Shown piece by piece: positions 25,479 through 32,995 of a DNA stretch of 64,000 nt. Where the stretch lies: contig NZ_CP023449.1 of the NCBI RefSeq assembly GCF_002355275.1, positions 834,001 to 898,000 of the forward strand, given 5' to 3'. Origin of the DNA: Rhizorhabdus dicambivorans (lineage in GTDB: Bacteria; Pseudomonadota; Alphaproteobacteria; Sphingomonadales; Sphingomonadaceae). Each line of letters begins with the position of its first letter. Within the stretch, counting starts at the first letter, position 1. The position numbers and the translations under genes are program-made. Below the pieces are notes generated by a model, which was not told the origin of the DNA, ran no database searches, and worked only from the letters and a program-made list of their open reading frames with translations.

Positions 25479-25700
25479 ATGACGGCCTTTCTGATGCTGG
25501 CCTATGGCTTCGTCGCGACCTTCGTGATGGGAAGCCTGTCGCGCAACCGGCGTGAGGAGCGCCCGGATACGCCGATCCTCACCTATGCCGGACACGGCCT
25601 GATGGCGGTATCGGTTACTGGCGCCTGTCTCGCGCTGTGCGTAGCCGGGCTGACGGCATTCGGCCTTTCATTCACCGCCTTCGGCGTCAGCTTGGGCTGA
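25479..25700 (+). CDS. Small two-helix membrane protein, unknown function
   Basis: A 73-residue predicted inner-membrane protein. Helix 1 is 'MTAFLMLAYGFVATFVMGSL', a basic cytosolic loop 'SRNRREERPD' follows, then a second hydrophobic segment (about residues 34-60) 'GLMAVSVTGACLALCVAGLT'. The ATG at 25479 is preceded by GGGGGAAAA at good spacing. I do not recognise a family. It stands alone, flanked by the two 30-nt repeats, which suggests its own promoter. Confidence 0.55.
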   Translation: MTAFLMLAYGFVATFVMGSLSRNRREERPDTPILTYAGHGLMAVSVTGACLALCVAGLTAFGLSFTAFGVSLG

Positions 25701-26027
25701 CCCCATTACGCCCACTTGTCGACACTCGGCTCGTCGCGGGTCCGGCCCGGCCAATCCTTTCCGTTGCGCAATGACCGATGTGCTGCACGGTTCGCCGTGC
25801 ATCATGGAACAAAGTCTAAAAGCGCCACCATCCTGCCGTTGACGGAATCGCCGGGGCATGATGCTTGGACGATGTGAGCCGGGAGCTCGCGCGCTTGGTG
25901 GCCCGCCGATGGTGGTCCCGCCAGGGGGCAATCAAGATGATATTCGGGACTGCTGATCGCCACTCGGCAGCCCTTCAACCGGATGACACGGGCCCTCTCC
26001 AGGGGGCTGTTTGCGTTGGAGGACTCT
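25701..26027. other. Intergenic region upstream of repetitive secreted protein
   Basis: A 327-base gap without a gene. It contains the second 30-nt repeat (25768-25797). TGCACGG-TTCG-CCGTGCA at 25785-25801 forms a perfect 7-bp stem capped by a TTCG tetraloop. The rest shows no recognisable motif; a long 5' leader for the downstream gene is possible. Confidence 0.45.
25768..25797 (+). repeat. 30-nt direct repeat, copy B
   Basis: 26 of 30 positions match copy A at 25346-25375. Here the 3' half extends into a perfect hairpin TGCACGG-TTCG-CCGTGCA. It lies about 230 bases upstream of the secreted repetitive protein gene at 26028. Confidence 0.6.
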
Positions 26028-27221
26028 ATGGGGCGTAAGGTGGTTTTCCTGGGCGTTCTGGCCGCCGGCCTGGTGCAGATGGCACCGGCCCTTGCCCAGA
26101 CTTCGGATCAGCAGCCGGATCAGGACAAGGCGCCCGTCGCAGCCGTGCCCGAGCCCGCCGAGCCGCCGCTCGAAAAGCCGCGCCCGGCGCAGGTCGCCGT
26201 GGCACCCGAGCCCGAAGCCGAGGCCGAGGCTCGGCCGCCGGTCATGGACCGCGCCCGCGAACTGGCGGAAAAGGACCTGGCCGCTGCTCCGCCGGAGGAA
26301 CAGAGGCCGGTGCTGGTCGATCCCGGCGATGCCCGCCGCGCGCTGGCGCGGGCGCGCCGTGCCGCCGCCGAGGCGCAGGACCGGGCCGAGCCCCTGTCCC
26401 GGCCGGCGGTCGCCGCCGCCGAGCCTGCGCCGCCGCCTGTCGCGCGTGAGGCGGAAGATCGCGCGGTCTATGCCGAGAATCGCGACGAGCCCCCGGTTCG
26501 TGACGACCGCGACGATGGCCGCCCCGTCTATGCCGATCGCGGGCAGGACGATGCCGCCGCCTATCCGGAGGAGGAGGAGGCGGAGGACCAGCCCGCGCCG
26601 GTCGCACGGGACGTGCGTGCCCGCCAGGCCCGCCAGATATATGCCGAGGAGACGGTCGAGCCTGCCCCGCGTGATCTGCGCGGCCGTCAGGCGCGCCAGG
26701 TCCTTGCCGAGGATGAGGCGCCCGTCACGCCCCGCCGCCAGGCCGCCGCGCCGGTCGCGCGCGATCTGCCCGTCCCCGCGCCGCGGCCGGTCTATGCCGA
26801 TGACGATCGCGACGCCGCGCCCGCCTATCCCGATGATCGTCGCGCCCCGGCCGACGACGTCTATGGCCGCGTGCCGCGCAACGGCGATCGCTACGCCATC
26901 GTCGATCGCAGCCTGCGCCCCGACGCTCGTCCGATGGGCGACGATGCGGGTCAGCAATGGGGTGGCCGCGCCGCCAGCCCGATCTGCGACGATGGCCGTG
27001 CCGATCAGCTGCTCCGCGCCATCCGCCGCAAGGCCGATTTCGAACGGATCGACGGCCGCGCCGCCGCCGATATCGAGGACGAGATCGGCCATGCCGCCGA
27101 TCTCCAGCGCAGCTATTGCGAATCGGGCATGAACGACTGGCGCGAGCAGCGGCTCGACCGCCTCTACGCCCAGATCGAGGACCGCATCCGTTACGAGGAA
27201 GACCGCCGCTGGCGGCGCTGA
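26028..27221 (+). CDS. Secreted Pro/Ala/Asp-rich repetitive protein
   Basis: A 397-residue protein I cannot assign. Signal peptide 'MGRKVVFLGVLAAGLVQMAP' ending 'ALAQ', with GGAGG five bases before the ATG, which fixes this start. Residues about 25-300 are low complexity, rich in Pro, Ala, Glu, Asp and Arg, with loosely repeated units such as 'PVYADR', 'QIYAEE', 'RDVRARQARQ', 'RDLRGRQARQ'. The last about 85 residues look folded and helical, with two cysteines ('SPICDDGRADQLLRAIRRKA', 'QRSYCESGMNDW'). A periplasmic spacer or envelope-anchored protein is plausible. A strong hairpin follows. Confidence 0.6.
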   Translation: MGRKVVFLGVLAAGLVQMAPALAQTSDQQPDQDKAPVAAVPEPAEPPLEKPRPAQVAVAPEPEAEAEARPPVMDRARELAEKDLAAAPPEEQRPVLVDPGDARRALARARRAAAEAQDRAEPLSRPAVAAAEPAPPPVAREAEDRAVYAENRDEPPVRDDRDDGRPVYADRGQDDAAAYPEEEEAEDQPAPVARDVRARQARQIYAEETVEPAPRDLRGRQARQVLAEDEAPVTPRRQAAAPVARDLPVPAPRPVYADDDRDAAPAYPDDRRAPADDVYGRVPRNGDRYAIVDRSLRPDARPMGDDAGQQWGGRAASPICDDGRADQLLRAIRRKADFERIDGRAAADIEDEIGHAADLQRSYCESGMNDWREQRLDRLYAQIEDRIRYEEDRRWRR

Positions 27222-27258
27222 GCCGGGGTCCGCATCTCTTTTCGATCGTCGCGCGGGC

Positions 27259-27289
27259 GGGGCCATCCAGCCTATTGTCGGATGGCCCC
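27259..27289 (+). terminator. Intrinsic terminator-like hairpin
   Basis: Perfect 10-bp stem GGGGCCATCC / GGATGGCCCC with an 11-base loop, 38 bases after the stop of the repetitive secreted protein, followed by 'gctttc'. Likely ends that transcript before the tRNA. Confidence 0.65.
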
Positions 27290-27290
27290 G

Positions 27291-27358
27291 CTTTCGGCTA
27301 TCAGGCCGCCTCAGCAGAGCGGTCTGTAAACCGCCCTGTAAACCGAGGTAGCCGAAAG
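27291..27358. other. Structured element upstream of tRNA-Gly
   Basis: Outer arms CTTTCGGCTA (27291-27300) and TAGCCGAAAG (27349-27358) are perfectly complementary. Inside is a second stem GCGGT-6-ACCGC (27319-27334) and the tandem direct repeat CTGTAAACCG at 27324 and 27336. The inner part resembles a tRNA anticodon arm with GTA but no complete tRNA can be folded. It could be a small RNA, a decayed tRNA, or a leader structure. Confidence 0.4.
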
Positions 27359-27378
27359 GCCGCTAAGTGACTGGAAAT

Positions 27379-27452
27379 GCGGGCGTAGCATAGTGGTAAT
27401 GCTCTAGCCTTCCAAGCTAGCTAGGAGGGTTCGATTCCCTTCGCCCGCTCCA
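27379..27452 (+). tRNA. tRNA-Gly (anticodon TCC)
   Basis: A 74-nt gene with encoded CCA. The acceptor stem GCGGGCG pairs with CGCCCGC; D-arm GCAT-AGTGGTA-ATGC; anticodon arm CTAGC-CTTCCAA-GCTAG with anticodon TCC; T-arm GAGGG-TTCGATT-CCCTT. All stems fold apart from one G-T pair. Its last 24 bases are duplicated at 28322-28345, marking it as an integration site. Confidence 0.95.
27429..27452 (+). repeat. attL-like direct repeat (tRNA-Gly 3' end)
   Basis: The 24-bp 3' end of tRNA-Gly, from the T-loop to CCA. The copy at 28322-28345 has the same orientation and one mismatch. This is the classical signature of tyrosine-recombinase integration that restores the tRNA. Confidence 0.75.
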
Positions 27453-27493
27453 GCAATAACATACCTGCGCTGCAATTATCTGAGCGCATCGGC

Positions 27494-28204
27494 TCAAGGT
27501 GGATTGTGACGTTCAAGTCGGCGCTGTCGTGCCGCGGCGACGCGTCCAGGCTCAGTGTAAATTCGTTCGAGCAGGACAATAGTGAAGTCTAAGAGATCTT
27601 CCGCTTCGGCCTGCGTCAAATTTCCTTCGTGTGCACCGTCATTCCCATCTTCACGGATGCAAGCAGCCAACTCTTCTAAGTCTGCCGGAATCAAATGATG
27701 CCGAAACAACCACTGTAATCGAAAGGCAAGTTTCTCGCGCTCATTTCTGTTCGGCGGAGCGGCAATGTCTTCTTCTCTTTCGGGTAAGAAGCCTTTCGTC
27801 GCGAGGTCCACACATAGCCGGAACATCGCACCGGCTGCATTATGACAGCCCCCTGCTAATGAAGATGCTCCTTCGTTAAAAATGGCTGCAATATTCGCCG
27901 GAATGAGGGCAGGTGACGGGACGCCTTGGGTGTCGCGGATCGTGACCGGACGCCTCTCCTTAAAGTAGTCGTTCACGATCTGCACCTTGGTCAGAATGCT
28001 ATTCCGTTCTCGGAACAATCTCTGATGATTTGGATCGGCCAACTTCACAAAGAATATCGTCGCACGACCACACCGCCGGCACACCGAGAAAATCTCGTGA
28101 TGGGACTGCCACCCATATTCTTCATCGACCATCGAATCAGCGAGCACGTCAAATGTGATTTGATCGGCGCCGCATCTCGGACAATTTTCTACCAGTTCAG
28201 CCAT
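27494..28204 (-). CDS. Zinc-ribbon protein with DUF4145-like domain
   Basis: A 236-residue cytosolic protein. The N-terminal zinc ribbon has two knuckles, 'ENCPRCGADQ' and 'SVCRRCGRA', about 35 residues apart. The C-terminal part is helical and matches DUF4145 by pattern: 'NEGASSLAGGCHNAAGAMFR', then 'AACIREDGNDGAHEGNLTQA' with the conserved His-Glu, and a final helix 'DLLDFTIVLLERIY'. DUF4145 is often fused to, or beside, restriction and other defence enzymes (family knowledge). Base composition is unlike the neighbours. ATG at 28204 with GGGAG upstream. It is the sole gene of a tRNA-Gly island, so transferred cargo; a defence role is inference. Confidence 0.75.
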   Translation of the reverse strand: MAELVENCPRCGADQITFDVLADSMVDEEYGWQSHHEIFSVCRRCGRATIFFVKLADPNHQRLFRERNSILTKVQIVNDYFKERRPVTIRDTQGVPSPALIPANIAAIFNEGASSLAGGCHNAAGAMFRLCVDLATKGFLPEREEDIAAPPNRNEREKLAFRLQWLFRHHLIPADLEELAACIREDGNDGAHEGNLTQAEAEDLLDFTIVLLERIYTEPGRVAAARQRRLERHNPP

Positions 28205-28321
28205 GACGTCTCCCAACGAGAGTCATAGCGGATCGCCGTCGGGGCTCAAACATGATCGCATCAGGAATCACTGACGCGGCCTGACGCTGTCAAACTGAAG
28301 CTCGAAGCCAAGAATGATGTC

Positions 28322-28345
28322 GTTCGATTCCGTTCGCCCGCTCCA
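28322..28345 (+). repeat. attR-like direct repeat
   Basis: A 24-bp copy of the tRNA-Gly 3' end (27429-27452) with one mismatch, in direct orientation. The rest of the tRNA is absent here, so this is a duplicated att core and not a second tRNA. Confidence 0.75.
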
Positions 28346-28363
28346 AAATCCCGTCAGAACCGA

Positions 28364-29188
28364 TCAGCGCGCCATCTTGTCCGGCGCCCAGCCTGGCTCA
28401 TACTGGATTTCCGCCTTGGCGCGCGCCGCTGCCACCTGCGCCTGGCTCTCATGCAGCAGGTCCTCGGCGCGCACGCCCCGGGCGGCGGTGAGGCGGGCCT
28501 CGGCGGGGGGCGTCGCGATCGGCTCGCGGCCGGTGATCGCGGCCACCGCCAGCAGGTCGCCCTGCGGCAGCAGCACCGGCTTGCCCGCGGGTGTCTTGTC
28601 CAGCTTGGCGGCCAGGTCGGGGTCGATCTGGGCGGTGTCGATCGCGCCCTGGCCCCGTTCACCCGCGATGGCCATCGATTGCAGGATGCCGGCCGCGGCC
28701 TCCAGCGTCGGGGCGGCTTCGATCGCCGCCCGCAGCCGGGCGACATCCTTCGGCGGCGTGAAGCTGATCCGCTCGAACAGCAGCCGCTGCCGCCGGGCGA
28801 ACTGCAGCGGATGGGCCGCGATATAGTTGCGGATATCCTCGTCGGCCGGCATCGGCACGGTCTGCACCGCCTTCTGGCCGAGCATGCTCACCAGCAGTTC
28901 CTCCTCGCGCCGCTTCAGCTGCGCGCGATATTCGGGCGTGTCATCGAGGTCCTGGCGCCGCGCCTCCTCGACCTGCAGGTCGCGGTCGATCACGCCCTGC
29001 AGCACGACCCGCGTCAGCATCCGCCGGTCGATCGTCGCCGGGATCGTCATGTCCCGCATCTCGGCATCCAGTTGCTGCGCGGTGATTTCGCGGCCGTTGA
29101 CGATCGCGAGCACCTGTCCTTTCGGTGCCTTGCCGCATCCACCCAGCAGTGCCAGCGCCAGCAGAGCGCCCGTTCTTGCCCTCTTCAC
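28364..29188 (-). CDS. Lipoprotein with SurA/EpsD-like peptidyl-prolyl isomerase features
   Basis: About 274 residues. With the GTG start at 29188 (GGGGGACGA upstream) it has a lipoprotein signal, 'ALLALALLGGC', with the lipobox Cys at about residue 18. The sequence then follows the SurA/PpiD N-terminal chaperone pattern: 'VLAIVNGREITAQQLDAEMR' and 'RVVLQGVIDRDLQVEEARRQ', as in EpsD-type peptidyl-prolyl isomerases. The parvulin part is degenerate. Probably an outer-membrane- or periplasm-anchored folding helper. It lies downstream of the leucine-catabolism genes with a 170-bp gap, and an exopolysaccharide link is not supported by neighbours. Confidence 0.75.
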   Translation of the reverse strand: MKRARTGALLALALLGGCGKAPKGQVLAIVNGREITAQQLDAEMRDMTIPATIDRRMLTRVVLQGVIDRDLQVEEARRQDLDDTPEYRAQLKRREEELLVSMLGQKAVQTVPMPADEDIRNYIAAHPLQFARRQRLLFERISFTPPKDVARLRAAIEAAPTLEAAAGILQSMAIAGERGQGAIDTAQIDPDLAAKLDKTPAGKPVLLPQGDLLAVAAITGREPIATPPAEARLTAARGVRAEDLLHESQAQVAAARAKAEIQYEPGWAPDKMAR

Positions 29189-29358
29189 TCGTCGTCCCCC
29201 CCGGTCAAACCCCTCGGCCTCGATCCTTATCGGATCATCGCGGCGCATAGAAGCCGGCCAATTCCCGGAGGCGACAATCGTTTACAGTCGCCATCGCGGC
29301 GAAGGCGGGGTCATGTCGGGCGAACGGGCGGCCCGGTCCGGATGGGGGAGGCTAGAGC

Positions 29359-31227
29359 TCAGTCCTCCGCCTTTTCCACCCGCGCCAGCACGGTGCCCTC
29401 GCTCACCTGCGCGCCCACGGCGGCCTTGAGTTCGGCGACCACGCCGTCGAACGGTGCGAGCATCGCCTGTTCCATCTTCATCGCTTCCAGCACCAGCAGC
29501 TTCTGGCCCCGGCTAACGTGGTCGCCCTCGGCCACCTCGACCGCGATCACCTTGCCCGGCATCGGCGCCAGCAGCGTCCCGTCGGATACGCCACCCCCGC
29601 CGCCGGCATGGTCGGCGCGGGGCTCGTCGATCGGCCAGGCTTCGCCGTCCAGGAACAGCAGACGCTCGGACCCGACATCATGGTCGCGGGCCCGCAATTC
29701 GCTGTCGTCGATGGTGACGAGATGGGCATGGCCCGCAATCTCGACCTCGACCCGGCGGTCGGGCGCGGCATTGGCGCGAAAGCCGCTCAGGCTCGTCCAG
29801 GCATCGGTCGCCTCGGGCAGCAGCGCGCGAGCGGCGGCCTGCTGGACCACTGGCGAAGGCTCGGCCGCGGGCACAAGACGCTCGGCATGGCGCTCGATGA
29901 AGCCCGTGTCGATATGGCCCGCGACGAAGTCGGGATCGTCGGCCGCGCGCGCCAGAAAGGCCGCATTGGTCCTGACCGGCCACACCTCCACCCGCCGTGC
30001 CGCCTGGGCGAGCTTGGCCGCCGCTGCCGGCCGGCTCGGCGCCGCGACGATCAGCTTGGCGATCATCGGATCGTAGAAGGGCGATACCTCGCCCCCTTCC
30101 TCCACCCCGCTGTCGACGCGGATGCCGCGCGGCAGCTTCAGCCGCAGGAGCGGGCCGGTCGAGGGCAGGAAGCCGTTCGACGGGTTCTCGGCATAGAGCC
30201 GGGCCTCCATCGCCCAGCCGTTGATCGACAGCTGTTCCTGCTTCTTCGGCAGCGGCTCGCCCGATGCGACGCGCAGCTGCCATTCGACCAGATCCTGGCC
30301 GGTGATCGCCTCGGTCACGGGATGCTCGACCTGCAGCCGGGTGTTCATCTCCATGAACCAGATGCGGTCGGCGCGCAGCCCTTCGGAGGCGTCGGCGATG
30401 AACTCGATCGTCCCGGCGCCGACATAGTCCACCGCCAACGCCGCCTTTACCGCCGCCTCGCAGACGGCGGCGCGGGTGGCCGCGTCCATGCCGGGGGCGG
30501 GGGCTTCCTCGATCACTTTCTGGTGGCGGCGCTGGAGCGAGCAGTCGCGCTCAAACAGATGGACGACATTGCCGTGCCGGTCGCCGAACACCTGCACCTC
30601 GATGTGCCGGGGGCCAAGGATATACTTCTCGATCAGCACCCGGTCGTCGCCGAACGACGAGGCCGCCTCGCGCTGGCAGGAGACCAGCGCATCGGCGAAG
30701 TCCCCGGGGGCATCGACCTTGCGCATCCCCTTGCCGCCGCCGCCCGCGACCGCCTTGATCAGCACCGGATAGCCGATCTTGTCGGCTTCGGCCTTCAGAT
30801 GGGCCGGGTCCTGGTTCTCGCCCATATAGCCGGGGGTGACGGGCACGCCGGCCTCCACCATCAGCTTCTTGGCGGCGTCCTTCAGCCCCATCGCCCGGAT
30901 CGAATGCGGCGGCGCCCCGACCCACACCAGCCCGGCCGCCTCGACGGCTTCCGCGAACTCGGCATTTTCGGACAGGAAGCCATAGCCGGGATGGATCGCC
31001 TCGGCGCCCGTTGCCTTCGCCGCGTCGAGGATCTTCGCCTGCACCAGATAGGATTCGCGCGCCGGCGCCGGCCCGATGCACACGGCCTCGTCCGCCTCGC
31101 GCACGAACGGCATGCCGGCATCGACATCCGAATGCACCGCGACGGTGCGTATGCCCATCTTGCGCGCGGTACGGATGATCCGCCGGGCAATCTCGCCACG
31201 ATTGGCGATGAGGAGGGATTTGATCAC
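29359..31227 (-). CDS. liuD: Methylcrotonyl-CoA carboxylase alpha (biotin carboxylase + BCCP) subunit
   Basis: A 622-residue biotin-dependent carboxylase subunit. Domains in order: biotin carboxylase N-domain ('LLIANRGEIARRIIRTARKM'), ATP-grasp with 'VAGGGGKGMRKV', C-domain ('FMEMNTRLQVEHPVTEAITG'), a linker domain, and the C-terminal biotinyl domain with 'VLEAMKMEQ', the biotinylated Lys near residue 584. The GTG start at 31227 has GGAGAAGG upstream. Being next to the beta subunit and isovaleryl-CoA dehydrogenase indicates the methylcrotonyl-CoA step of leucine breakdown, although propionyl- and geranyl-CoA carboxylases look similar. Confidence 0.9.
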   Translation of the reverse strand: MIKSLLIANRGEIARRIIRTARKMGIRTVAVHSDVDAGMPFVREADEAVCIGPAPARESYLVQAKILDAAKATGAEAIHPGYGFLSENAEFAEAVEAAGLVWVGAPPHSIRAMGLKDAAKKLMVEAGVPVTPGYMGENQDPAHLKAEADKIGYPVLIKAVAGGGGKGMRKVDAPGDFADALVSCQREAASSFGDDRVLIEKYILGPRHIEVQVFGDRHGNVVHLFERDCSLQRRHQKVIEEAPAPGMDAATRAAVCEAAVKAALAVDYVGAGTIEFIADASEGLRADRIWFMEMNTRLQVEHPVTEAITGQDLVEWQLRVASGEPLPKKQEQLSINGWAMEARLYAENPSNGFLPSTGPLLRLKLPRGIRVDSGVEEGGEVSPFYDPMIAKLIVAAPSRPAAAAKLAQAARRVEVWPVRTNAAFLARAADDPDFVAGHIDTGFIERHAERLVPAAEPSPVVQQAAARALLPEATDAWTSLSGFRANAAPDRRVEVEIAGHAHLVTIDDSELRARDHDVGSERLLFLDGEAWPIDEPRADHAGGGGGVSDGTLLAPMPGKVIAVEVAEGDHVSRGQKLLVLEAMKMEQAMLAPFDGVVAELKAAVGAQVSEGTVLARVEKAED

Positions 31228-31243
31228 GACGCCTTCTCCTCGG

Positions 31244-31342
31244 TCGTCATGCCAGCGAAGACTGGCATCCATGTCTGTTGCCTTTCCAGATGCCATCTCG
31301 GGTGACGAGAGACATGGACCCCAGCCTTCGCTGGGGTGACGG
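31244..31342. repeat. Family-1 inverted-repeat element (REP/BIME-like)
   Basis: Imperfect inverted repeat with outer arms of the type GTCA-CCCAGC...GCTGG...CATG, lying between liuB and liuD. A closely similar copy is at 58335-58431 and more diverged ones at 35568, 42273, 50547 and 63479. Confidence 0.7.
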
Positions 31343-31393
31343 ATGAGGCTGGACGGAAGGGGTTCGAGCCCTCGATATCGCGACTCATCACCA

Positions 31394-32995
31394 TCACATC
31401 CTGAACACGCCGAACTGCGCCCGTTCCGGGATCGGTGCGTTCAGCGTCGCCGCCAGTGCCAGGCCCAGCACGTCGCGGGTCTGGGCGGGGTCGATGATCC
31501 CGTCGTCCCACATCCGGGCGGTGGCGTGATAGGGATTGCCCTCGTCCTCGTACCTCTGGCGGATCGGCGCCTTGAAGGCCTCGGCTTCCTCGGGGCTCCA
31601 CTTGTCGGCGTCGCGGTGGACGGTGGCCAGCACCGATGCGGCCTGCTCGCCGCCCATCACGCTGATCCGGCTGTTCGGCCAGCTGAACAGGAAGCGCGGC
31701 TGATAAGCGCGCCCGCACATGCCATAATTGCCGGCGCCGAAGCTGCCGCCGATCAGCACCGTGATCTTGGGGACGGAGGCGGTCGCCACCGCCGTCACCA
31801 GCTTGGCGCCGTTCCGGGCGATGCCCTCGGCCTCATATTTGCCGCCGACCATGAAGCCCGAGACATTCTGGAGGAACAGCAGCGGCACCCGCCGCTGGCA
31901 GGCGAGTTCGATGAAATGCGCGCCCTTCAGCGCGCTTTCGGAGAATATCACGCCATTGTTGGCCAGGATCGCCACCGGCTGGCCCCAGATATGCGCGAAG
32001 CCGCAGACCAGGGTGGTGCCGTAGAGCGGCTTGAACTCGTGCAGTTCCGATCCGTCGACGATCCGCGCGATCACCTCATGCACGTCATAGGGCGCGCGCA
32101 CGTCCTGCGGCACGATGCCGTACAGTTCGGCCGGGTCGAACAGCGGCGGCTTCGCGGCCGCCATGTTGACGGTGGCGGGAGAGGGTGGCGGCAGGGTCGC
32201 GACGATGTCGCGGACGATCAGCAGCGCATGCTCGTCATTCTCGGCGAGATGGTCGACCACGCCGGACTTGCGGGCGTGCAGGTCGCCGCCGCCCAGATCC
32301 TCGGCGCTGATCACCTCGCCGGTCGCGGCCTTCACCAGCGGCGGCCCGGCCAGGAAGATCGTGCCCTGTTCGCGGACGATCACCGTCTCATCGGACATGG
32401 CGGGCACATAGGCGCCGCCGGCGGTGCAGCTTCCCATCACGCAGGCGATCTGGGGGATGCCCTCGGCGGACATCTGCGCCTGGTTGAAGAAGATGCGGCC
32501 GAAATGGTCGCGATCGGGGAACACCTCGGCCTGGTGGGGCAGGTTGGCGCCGCCCGAATCGACCAGATAGATGCAGGGAAGCCGGTTCTCGCGCGCTATC
32601 TCCTGCGCGCGAAGATGCTTCTTCACCGTCATCGGGAAATAGGCGCCGCCCTTCACCGTCGGGTCGTTGGCCAGGATCATGCAATGGCGCCCGCGCACCA
32701 GCCCGATCCCGGCGATCACCCCCGCGCCGGGCGGTCCGCCGTCCTTGTCGTACATCCCGTTAGCGGCAAGCTGGCCGATCTCGAGGAAGGGTGATCCGGC
32801 GTCTAGCAGCCGGTGGACCCGGTCGCGCGGCAGCAGCTTGCCGCGCGCGACATGGCGTTCGCGATGCGCCTCCGATCCGCCCAGCGCGGCCGTCGCAACC
32901 TTCTCCCGCAGCTCCTCGGCCAGCGCCCGGTTGTGTGCGGCGTTGGCAGCGAAACCCTCGGAGGCGGGGTCGGCCATGGTCGACAGCCGGGTCAT
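31394..32995 (-). CDS. liuB: Methylcrotonyl-CoA carboxylase beta (carboxyltransferase) subunit
   Basis: A 533-residue crotonase-fold carboxyltransferase that carboxylates 3-methylcrotonyl-CoA using carboxybiotin from the alpha subunit. Seen: '[20 protein letters not shown]', acyl-CoA carboxyltransferase motifs '[15 protein letters not shown]' and '[16 protein letters not shown]', and in the second half '[20 protein letters not shown]'. The methylcrotonyl type is suggested by '[20 protein letters not shown]'. ATGA overlap with liuA shows translational coupling; a repeat element separates it from liuD. Confidence 0.93.
   Translation of the reverse strand: MTRLSTMADPASEGFAANAAHNRALAEELREKVATAALGGSEAHRERHVARGKLLPRDRVHRLLDAGSPFLEIGQLAANGMYDKDGGPPGAGVIAGIGLVRGRHCMILANDPTVKGGAYFPMTVKKHLRAQEIARENRLPCIYLVDSGGANLPHQAEVFPDRDHFGRIFFNQAQMSAEGIPQIACVMGSCTAGGAYVPAMSDETVIVREQGTIFLAGPPLVKAATGEVISAEDLGGGDLHARKSGVVDHLAENDEHALLIVRDIVATLPPPSPATVNMAAAKPPLFDPAELYGIVPQDVRAPYDVHEVIARIVDGSELHEFKPLYGTTLVCGFAHIWGQPVAILANNGVIFSESALKGAHFIELACQRRVPLLFLQNVSGFMVGGKYEAEGIARNGAKLVTAVATASVPKITVLIGGSFGAGNYGMCGRAYQPRFLFSWPNSRISVMGGEQAASVLATVHRDADKWSPEEAEAFKAPIRQRYEDEGNPYHATARMWDDGIIDPAQTRDVLGLALAATLNAPIPERAQFGVFRM

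Larger units (their letters stand above)
27453..28345. mobile_element. Minimal tRNA-Gly-integrated island (remnant or satellite)
   Basis: An 893-bp insertion between tRNA-Gly and a 24-bp duplication of its 3' end. It is visibly richer in A and T than the flanks and carries a single gene (28204-27494, minus strand). No integrase, transposase or excisionase is present. Either it is a decayed genomic island that kept one cargo gene, or a unit mobilised in trans. Boundaries follow from the direct repeat. Confidence 0.65.

Noticed and set aside
25804-25835. EcfG-type promoter starting at GGAAC upstream of the repetitive secreted protein
   Set aside because: No GTT is found 16-18 bases downstream; the nearest is too distant.
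27295-27356. Second tRNA (tRNA-Tyr) upstream of tRNA-Gly
   Set aside because: There is an anticodon-arm-like hairpin with GTA, but no T-loop (TTCGAAT type), no D-arm and no CCA, and total length is too short.
28322-28345. Second tRNA-Gly gene
   Set aside because: Only the 3' 24 bases are present; acceptor 5' strand, D-arm and anticodon arm are missing. It is better read as an att repeat.
29518-31305. 595-codon plus-strand frame opposite the liuD gene, and similar long shadows at 7035-8453, 10830-12983, 42548-44059 and 46089-47579
   Set aside because: Each overlaps a well-supported gene with recognisable motifs on the other strand and shows no family features itself.
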